Shown: in pieces, positions 56,890 through 64,000 of the stretch
Numbering within the stretch: the stretch's first letter is position 1
Layout of the letters: each line of letters opens with the position of its first letter
From: Homarus americanus
Lineage: Eukaryota > Arthropoda > Malacostraca > Decapoda > Nephropidae
Assembly (NCBI RefSeq): GCF_018991925.1
Contig: NW_024736071.1
Location: 11,608,802-11,672,801, forward strand
DNA: 64,000 nt
Direction of reading: 5' to 3'
Notes under the pieces: generated by a model
Database searches by the model: none
The model's input: only the letters and a program-made list of their open reading frames with translations
Told to the model about the DNA's origin: nothing
Translations under genes and position numbers: made by a program

Positions 56890-58725
56890 TGCTTGTGTGT
56901 TCCACCTGTGGGTCACCAGGGCCCACCAGTTCCACCTGTGGGCCACCAGGGCTCATCAGTTCCACCTGTGGGTCACCATGCTCCACCAGTTCCACCTGTG
57001 GGTCACCAGGGCTCATCAGTTCCACCTGTGGGTCACCAGGCCCCACCAGTTCCACCTGTGGGTCACCAGGGCTCATCAGTTCCACCTGTGGGTCACCAGG
57101 GTTCATCAGTTCCACCTGTGGGTCACCAGGCCCCACCAGTTCCACCTGTGGGCCACCAGGGTTCATCAGTTCACCTGTGGGTCACAGGCCCCACCAGTTC
57201 CACCACCAACTAGTGGGCCACCAGGGGCTCATCAGTTCACCTGTGGGTCACCAGGGTTCATCAGTTCCACCTGTGGGCCTGCAGGAGCTCATCCAGTTCC
57301 ACCTGTGGGTCACAAGGGTTCATCAGTTCCACCTGTGAGTCACCAGGTTCATCCAGTTCCAACCTGTGGGTCACCAGGGCTCATCAGTTCCACCTGTGGG
57401 CCACCAGGGCTCATCAGTTCCACCTGTGGGTCACCAGGGCTCATCAGTTCCACCTGTGGGTCACCAGGCCCCACCAGTTCCACCTGTGGGTCACCAGGCC
57501 CCACCAGTTCCACCTGTGGATCACCAGGGCTCATCAGTCTCACCTGTAGGTCACCAGGTCTCATTAGTTCCACCTATGGGTCACCAGGGTTCATCAGTTC
57601 CACCTGTGGGTCACCAGGGCTCATCAGTTTCACTTGTGGGTCACCGGGGCACCAGTTCCCACCTGTGGGTCACCCAGGGGCGCCACCAGTTCCTGTGGGC
57701 CACCAGGGCTCATCAGTTCCGCACCAATGGGTCACCGGGGCTCATCAGTTTCCGCCGCAGCGGGCCGCAGGGTTCATCAGTTCCACCTGTGGGTCACCAG
57801 GGCTGCAGTTCCACCTGTGGGTACCAGGGTTCATCAGTTCCTGTGGGTCACCAGGGGTCATCAGGTTCCTGTGGGTCACCAGGCCCCACCAGTTCCACCT
57901 GTGGGTCACAGGCCTGGTTCCGCCTGTGGATCACAGGGCCCCACCGGTTTCCACCTGTGGGTCACCAGGGGTTCATCAGTTCCACCTGGCGTGCCGGGCC
58001 CCTGGTTCACCTGTGGGCCACCAGGGCTCATCGGTTTCCACCTGTGGGTCACCAGGGTTCATCAGTTCCACCTGTGGGTCACCGAGGGGTTCATCAGTTC
58101 CACCTGTGGGTCACCAGGCCCCACCAGTTCACCTGTGGGTCACCAGGGTTCATCAGTTCCACCTGTGGGTCACCAGGCCCCACCAGTTCCACCTGTGGCG
58201 CAAGAGGCTCATCAGTTTGCACTGTGGTCATGGGGTTATGGGTTTGCCTGGCCGGTCACCAGGGTTCATCGGTTCCTGCAGCGGGTCACTAGGGTTCATC
58301 AGTTCCACCTGTGGGTCACCAGGGTTCATGGTTTCACCTGCGAGGGTCACTTGGGGCCCATCCGGTTTCACCTGAGTCACCCAGGCCTCCACCAGTTCCA
58401 CCTGTAGCCGGGTCACCAAAGCCCATGAGTTCCATCTGTGGGTCACCACCAGTGCTCAATAGTTTCACCTGTGGGTCACCAGGGCTCACCAGTTCCACCT
58501 GTGGGTCACCAGGGACCACCAGTTCCACCTGTGGGTCACCAGTGCTCGTCAGTTCCAACTGTGGGTCACCAAAGCCCATGAGTTCCATCTGTGGGTCACC
58601 ACCAGTGCTCAATAGTTTCACCTGTGGGTCACCAGGGCTCACCAGTTCCACCTGTGGGTCACCAGGGCTCACCAGTTCCACCTGTGGGTCACCAGGGCCC
58701 ATCAGTTCCAGCCACCGAACACTAC
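56890..58725 (+). repeat. 1.8-kb 30-bp minisatellite (CCACCTGTGGGTCACCAGGG)
   Basis: About 60 units with core CCACCTGTGGGTCACCAGGG plus CTCATCAGTT, alternating with a CCCCACCAGTT version. Left and right ends are clean 30-bp units; the middle (57650-58020) has many truncated units. The 30-bp period gives frames up to 496 codons on plus (VPPVGHQGSS-type text) and 140 on minus, which are repeat translations. Almost every unit contains CACCTG, a CAGGTG E-box on minus. Confidence 0.95.
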
Positions 58726-58947
58726 CTGTCAACAGTTCCACTATTAGTACCGGAGGCAGCGACACGCCCTGCCGGTAATGGCGGCATATACTGTGTCGTG
58801 GTCACCTGTGTCTCGTCCTCACCTGTCCATTAGTACAGATCACCTGGCCCTCCCCCTGTCCATCCCATTATTATTAGATTAAGTATAGCGGGCACCTATC
58901 TATTACGCTCAGTACATTGGCGCGATGATATGTTTATAAGGCCCGCT

Positions 58948-58954
<7 letters not shown>
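58726..58954. other. Short unique spacer
   Basis: Unique sequence between two repeats. Nothing is recognised. Confidence 0.4.
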
Positions 58955-59158
<204 letters not shown>

Positions 59159-59846
59159 AAGGAATCAGTCAATATATCCCCATTTCAATCTTCTTCTCCC
59201 ATTGGCTGCACAGGATATGAGAAATTATTTTACCTATTGTTAATATCTCCTCAGCTTGACGGAACAAAAACTTGAAACAAACACCCATGTCTGCTGCGGC
59301 CACAAGCTCTAGTGTTCTCTTATCTGATTCTACTATATCATCAGATTTTTGTCCATGACGTTTATTGTTGTAAGAATATGTTAATGACTTTAAGAATGGA
59401 TGAGGGGAGTATTTTTTTAGAGGCCAGCAGGTGGACCAATTGTGTTGGCATTATTTCAAGCCATTTTGGATCATTGTTATCCTCTACATAAAGGTGCAGA
59501 CACGACTTTCTCACCTGTGTGTCTGTGTAACAAAAACACAGTAGACTGATCCTAGCAGACTCAGGTGTAGAGATGATCAGCTGTCTACCGTTAAGAGAAG
59601 GAAACAGTGGTAGGTCTTGGGTACCTTTGCTATAGGGACGAGTATGGGGCAGCGGCGGCAGGTGCAGAGCGGCGGCACGACGGCAGGCTGACACAGTTTC
59701 CAGAATTCGGGGAGCGCGCGTGGCGATGACGGTGACGAGGGCGGTGGAGGGAGCCAGGTGAAAGGCCGCACCCTAGTCATTAAGTCATCCACGCGACGAC
59801 TACACACCAGTCCTCCCCCTCACCTGTCTCTAGCTTCTGACCCAGC
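59159..59846. other. Unique DNA with a CpG-rich segment
   Basis: 59630-59770 is GC-rich with many CpGs. It contains a short ATGACGGTGACGAGGGCGGT segment ending GCCAGGTGAAA, a donor-like sequence, but the reading is too short to call an exon. Confidence 0.35.
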
Positions 59847-60394
59847 AACGTTTTCCCAGTTGTGTTAATGGATGCCACAGCAGCGTTTTACCAGTACAGT
59901 AGTATTAATAGATGACAAATGTTTCCCCAATAGTGTTATTGGATGACAAACGTTTCCCCAGTAGTGTTATTACAGTAGATCACACAGAAACGTTTCCTAA
60001 GTAGTTTTAACACATGGCATGGCAAAGTTTTCTCATTAATGCTAAATAAATGACACAGAAACGTCATTCACTTGTGTTAGCAGACGATACAGCTGTGCTT
60101 TCACAGTTGTGTTAACAGAGGTCAAGGCAACGACATGTTTTAGTCTTGTATGATAGTGACATAGCGACGTTTTCCATGAATGTAGGTTTTTAATACAGCG
60201 GGTTTTTTTCGAGGAAAGAAAGTTAACAGCACTTAGGTTCTAGTAGTGTGACCGTAAACCCTCTACAGGTGGGTAAGCTCAAAACTCAGTGGGATTTCTT
60301 CAGCCGTGGGTGGGGGGGGGGGAGGGGTGGATCACAGCATAACGTTTTCCAGTCGCGTAAGCTTCTGGCACAATGTTTTCCAGTAGAGTAAGCT
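59847..60394 (+). repeat. Degenerate repeat (AACGTTTCCCCAGTAGTGTTATT)
   Basis: From 59847 to about 60180 a diverged unit of 35-45 bp recurs about eight times, with shared parts ACGTTTTCCCAGTTGTGTTA and GATGACA. It looks like an old array. The rest to 60394 is unique with a G run near 60310. Confidence 0.65.
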
Positions 60395-60598
60395 TATATA
60401 CAACACTTTCCAGCTATGTGAACTTATGGTACAACGTCTTACAGCCGTGTGAACTTATGGTACAACACTTTACAGCTGTGTGGACTTATGGTACAACACT
60501 TTACAGCTGTGTGGACTTATGGTACAACACTTTACAGCTGTGTGGACTTATGGTACAACACTTTACAGCTGTGTGGACTTATGGTACAACCTTTCCCA
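60395..60598 (+). repeat. 31-bp minisatellite (TTTACAGCTGTGTGGACTTA)
   Basis: About six units with TTTACAGCTGTGTGGACTTA followed by TGGTACAACAC. Right copies are identical and left copies diverged. Each carries CAGCTG, a palindromic E-box. Confidence 0.95.
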
Positions 60599-61496
60599 GA
60601 ATCTATACTCTGACTCCATATCCATGACTTATACACTGACTCGATCTCCATGTCAGTGTGTGGTGATTTTCTCTTAACTTCTTCCTTTCTTCTCACTTTC
60701 TCTCTGATCTATATCCCTTTCTCTACTGTCTTCCTCCCTCTCTCTCTCTTGAAGACACATCTAAGTTGATTTTATTTTTGATTTATTTTACATTAATCAG
60801 ATTGTTTGTATATTTTGAGCGTGACTGTTTCCCCACCACCACCACCACCCGCCCACCCACCCACACGCCCTCCACCCACCCACCCACCCACCACGAGTCT
60901 CTGTTTCTCTCATCTGCATTCCCTCCCTCCTCCCCTTATCCAAACCAACTTTCCAAACACCTTCTCCTCTTCCTCCGCCTTACATAATCCCCTTCTCCCT
61001 ACCTGCTAACAACCCCACTCCTGCTTCCCACCCTCCCTTCCATTACCTCCTCTCCCTTACCTCCCACGACATCCTTCTCACCCCCCCACAACCTCCTTCC
61101 CACACTCCTATCTCTTCCTTCCACAACCTCCTCCTCCACCTCTACCACAATCCCATCCTTCCACCACTCCTATTATACCTCCCTCATAACTCCCTACCAT
61201 GCCTGACTGCATATCCGCCTCCCTCACACCTGCCAACATTCTCTCCTCCCCTCTCTCCCACACCTGCACCAACGCTACACCCTCAAGACACCTGCACACC
61301 ACACACACACACACACCAACACACCTGTCCACAACTGCCAGCGTGATGGTGAACTTGTCTGTTTTAGCTGATGATGACAGTGGGAGGGAGGAAGTACAGG
61401 GGGTTGAGGGGAGAGAAGGGAGAGGGAAGAAGGGATAAAGAGGGGAGAGGGAAATGGTGGTAAATGGGGAGAGAAGGGAGGTAAAGAATGAGAATG

Positions 61497-61499
<3 letters not shown>
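60599..61499. other. Pyrimidine-biased unique DNA
   Basis: CT-rich sequence with CCAC runs at 60833-60890 and a (CA)n run at about 61300. It turns purine-rich at 61380-61460. No gene is supported. Confidence 0.5.

Positions 61500-61545
<46 letters not shown>
61500..61545. repeat. (TTA)n microsatellite
   Basis: About 15 ATT trinucleotides. Confidence 0.97.
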
Positions 61546-61547
<2 letters not shown>

Positions 61548-61609
61548 GTAATAGTAGTATATTAAAGTTATTATTTTTTATATATTTTAACAAACTTAAG
61601 CTGCAAGGA

Positions 61610-62167
61610 GACATCAGACGTGTCACTGCTAAGTCCCTTCACCGGGGTGTTCCCTTTCCAAAGACAAGATATGTGAAGCAGGATAATCTGAACTGATGGA
61701 GATTATATGGCAGAAAAAACAACAACAATCCGTAGCAGTTTGTAGGGTAGTAGTTGTGGTGGTGTGGTGACAGTGGTGGTAGTAGTAGTAGGTGGTAGAG
61801 TAGTGGTAGGGTAGTAGTGGTAGGATGGTAGTGGATCTTTCTGGTGAATTTGAAGCCAGTAGACAAGAGAAAACAGGCACCAGCCAATCCATTGTTTACC
61901 ATGATGAGATGTATCAAATAAAACATGTATATGGAGCAAGTAACAAGATCACTAGATTACAAGATGGTGTAACCGCTAGACTAAGGTTAGGATATAAGTA
62001 CCTTTGGCAGTATGTTCCTCAAGAATAAATTTAAAGTGTGTGGCCAGACATATGGCCACACACTCCAACACTTCGTCTTAGGCTGTGAAAAAATAGAACC
62101 TTATAGAGATAGATCCAAGTGCACTGTGTATCAATGGTATAACACTTTACCTCTGATGACAAGGTAG
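61610..62167 (+). pseudogene. Decayed 3' end of a non-LTR retrotransposon ORF2
   Basis: Three in-order pieces resemble the C-terminal part of arthropod LINE polymerases. 61616-61691 reads TAKSLHRGVPFPKTRYVKQ, like the end of an RNase H domain. 61836-62025 reads ITRLQDGVTARLRLGYKYLW, the conserved stretch that precedes the C-terminal zinc knuckle. After a frame change, 62024-62167 reads KVCGQTYGHTLQHFVLGCEK, a knuckle-like C/H/C pattern ending in a stop at 62165. Frameshifts, a missing first knuckle cysteine pair and a GT-rich insertion at about 61741-61835 show it is dead. Clade is not assigned. The remnant is described only and not reconstructed. Confidence 0.6.
61741..61835 (+). repeat. GTAGTGGTAGGG-type repeat inside the LINE remnant
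   Basis: Same composition and unit as the larger array at 62205-62805, separated from it by the LINE zinc-knuckle segment. Confidence 0.8.
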
Positions 62168-62204
62168 ATGATATACTAAGGCTGTGTCCACACTTCGCAT
62201 CTAG

Positions 62205-62805
62205 TGGCATGGTAGTAGTGGTAGGGTGGTGGTAGTAGTGGTAGGGTAGTGGTGGTAGGGTAGTGGTGGTTGTGGTGGTAGTGTAGTAGTGGAATGGAGG
62301 TAGTGGTAGGGTAGTGGTGGTGGGGTAGTGGTGGTGGGGTAGTGGTGGTAGGGAGGGGGTAGTGGTGGGGTAGAGGGTAGGGTAGTGGTGGTGGGGTAGA
62401 GCAGGGGTAGGGTAGTGGTTGTAGGGCAGGTGGTAGGGGTAGTGGTGGGGTAGGAGTGGTAGGTAGGCTGTAGGGTGTGGTAGGGGTAGAGTGGTAGGGT
62501 GTGTGTGGGGTAGGGGAGTGTGGTAGGGTAGGGGTAGTGGCTAGGGGTAGTGTGTAGGGGTAGTGGTGGGTGTAGAGGCAGGGGTAGTGGTGGTAGGGGT
62601 AGAGTGGGAGGGGGAGTGGTAGGGTAGTGGTAGGGGTAGAGGGTAGGGGTGGTGGGTGTAGTGGTGGGGGGGAGTAGGTAGGTAGTGGTGTTAGTAGTGG
62701 TAGGGGTAGTGGTGGTAGGGGTAGTGGTGGTGGGGTAGGAGTGGTAGGGTAGTGGTAGGGGTAGGGAGTGGTAGGGTAGTGGTTGTAGGGTAGTAGTGGT
62801 GGGGC
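62205..62805 (+). repeat. GT-rich minisatellite (GTAGTGGTGGTAGGGTAGTG)
   Basis: About 600 bases of 6-14-bp subunits TAGTGG and TAGGG without a clean longer period. C is nearly absent on +. The 217-codon Thr/Pro/Tyr minus frame is its translation. Confidence 0.92.
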
Positions 62806-62875
62806 TGGTGTGGCCAGACCCCAGGAAAACGGAGTGGTTGGGCCATTGCCCCACAGCTGTTTTCTCCGCCCACTA

Positions 62876-62935
62876 CCTCCTCCTCCTCCTCCTCCTCCTC
62901 CTCCTCTTCTTCTTCTTCCTCCTCCTCCTCCTCAA
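62876..62935. repeat. (CCT)n with CTT interruption
   Basis: CCT trinucleotides with a central TCT run. Confidence 0.95.
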
Positions 62936-63427
62936 TTCCTTCTTACCCTCAACTTTCTTCTTCTTCTCCTCCTCCGCCCATCTTATAAATCCGGATTTCA
63001 TTATTTTTCCTAATATTATTCTTCGCTTTCCTTACTAGTTTCCTCTCCCTTATTTTTCTTACATCTTGTTTAATATTTTTGTTTTCTTCCCACAAACGTT
63101 TTTCTTCATTAGTATTCCCATAGAACATCATCTCTTATCCCTCACACATTAAACATCCTTATCTATCTTCTCTCTCACAGCTCTTTATCAAACGTCCTGT
63201 CAAGCATCTTCTTCCACGGGGTCCTTCTTACTCTCACGTCTTCCCGCTCCTCCTCCTGCGTAACTTCTTGTCTTTTCTTCCTCAGTCTTTTGTCTTGTTA
63301 TTTTATTTCCTTATCTACAGTACAGTCTGTCTTTCCGCTCACTGTACTATTTATATTATTCTACAGAACCTCTGACGAACGTCATATTTTATTTTCAATC
63401 ACCATGATGAATTGTACCGACTCAATG

Positions 63428-63464
<37 letters not shown>

Positions 63465-64000
63465 TATACCGACATAATTGTTCTTTATTTGTTTGTTTTC
63501 TATAAGGTTCTGATGTGAGACACTCAAGGGTGAGAGTGTCTCCACCGTGGTGAGTGTGTCCATCATAGGTAAGAAGTGTTACTTAGTCTTCGTTGGTCAG
63601 CTGTTGACCGTCACTGACGCTTCGGGGTTTTTTTGTGTGTGTGTATTTAGTAGAAGTGAGGAAGTGTAATTATGTGAAGAGGAGGAGGAGGTAAGGTAGT
63701 AGAGGCGCCTCGTCCAGCCTCCTGCGTTAGTCTCCGTCACGCCGTCTCCTCACCTGTCCCTCCATCACACCACCTGGTAATTTATGGTTTATATAAATTG
63801 AATTTTTTTTTAAGACATAATTTATATATAATTATCCATAATTATATTCATAAAACATGACAAAGATAATCGTTGATAAAAACAAGTAACATTGGTAAGG
63901 TGTTACGAAGAAAATTACCTGTTGACTCATAAATGAGGCAAAAAGTAAACACAGAGTTACTTATTGTCAGCTGCCACTACAACACTTACAAACAACCTTA
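62936..64000. other. Unique DNA to the window end
   Basis: T/C-rich then AT-rich unique sequence with a (GA)n run at about 63430-63458 and a GGAGGAGG patch near 63680. No gene is supported. Confidence 0.5.

Noticed and set aside
56885..58375. 496-codon frame resembling a Gly/Pro/Val repeat structural protein
   Set aside because: It is a 30-bp minisatellite read in frame. Parallel frames in two other registers and on minus are equally long, and truncated units break the peptide repeat.

Overview
This window is animal nuclear DNA, most likely from a crustacean and probably a decapod. The evidence is one complete intronless Snail-family zinc-finger gene with arthropod-type N-terminal motifs, TTAGG repeats (the arthropod telomere unit) at internal positions, a tRNA-derived SINE, decayed LINE and mariner-like fragments, and an extreme load of microsatellites and minisatellites. 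There is no bacterial-style operon organisation. Most long open frames are tandem repeats whose unit happens to lack stop codons, so ORF length is a poor guide to genes here.

The only securely supported gene is at 39576-40631 (+), encoding a 351-residue Snail/Escargot/Worniu-type repressor with a SNAG motif, an NT box, a CtBP-binding motif and five zinc fingers. A TATA box and several CCAAT-type elements lie upstream and a polyadenylation signal lies about 195 bases after the stop. Weaker exon candidates sit at 13126-13262 (a 137-base open segment between a good acceptor and a GTGAGT donor), 53700-53985 (a GC-rich island open on both strands) and 54546-54660 (a possible short terminal exon with polyA signal).

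Layout. 0-11 kb: CT, GA, TGG and GAT low-complexity blocks, an interstitial telomeric block next to a mariner-like remnant (4.4-4.8 kb), a strongly G-rich block (8.5-9.75 kb), and 21-bp and 36-bp arrays. 11-18 kb: mostly unique AT-rich DNA with the candidate exon, a cluster of CRE-like sites and a 27-bp array. 18-29 kb: successive large minisatellites of 21, 40, 16, about 27, 32, 29 and 28 bp. 29-39 kb: mostly unique, with a full-length SINE flanked by target-site duplications and two short arrays. 39-41 kb: the Snail-type gene. 41-48 kb: an 18/36-bp array, a 4.6-kb CA/CT-rich 21-bp array and a 40-bp array. 48-54 kb: a pyrimidine tract, telomere-like pentamer blocks and a 2.5-kb purine tract. 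54-64 kb: unique DNA, a 30-bp array of about 1.8 kb, a 31-bp array, and a decayed LINE 3' end split by a GT-rich array.

No new multi-gene system is visible. The most testable unusual idea is that several unrelated arrays around the Snail-type gene repeat short developmental transcription-factor motifs (CAGGTG E-boxes, CAGGTAG/TAGGTAG heptamers, ACGTCA half-sites). This may simply be amplification of chance motifs and is offered as a hypothesis.
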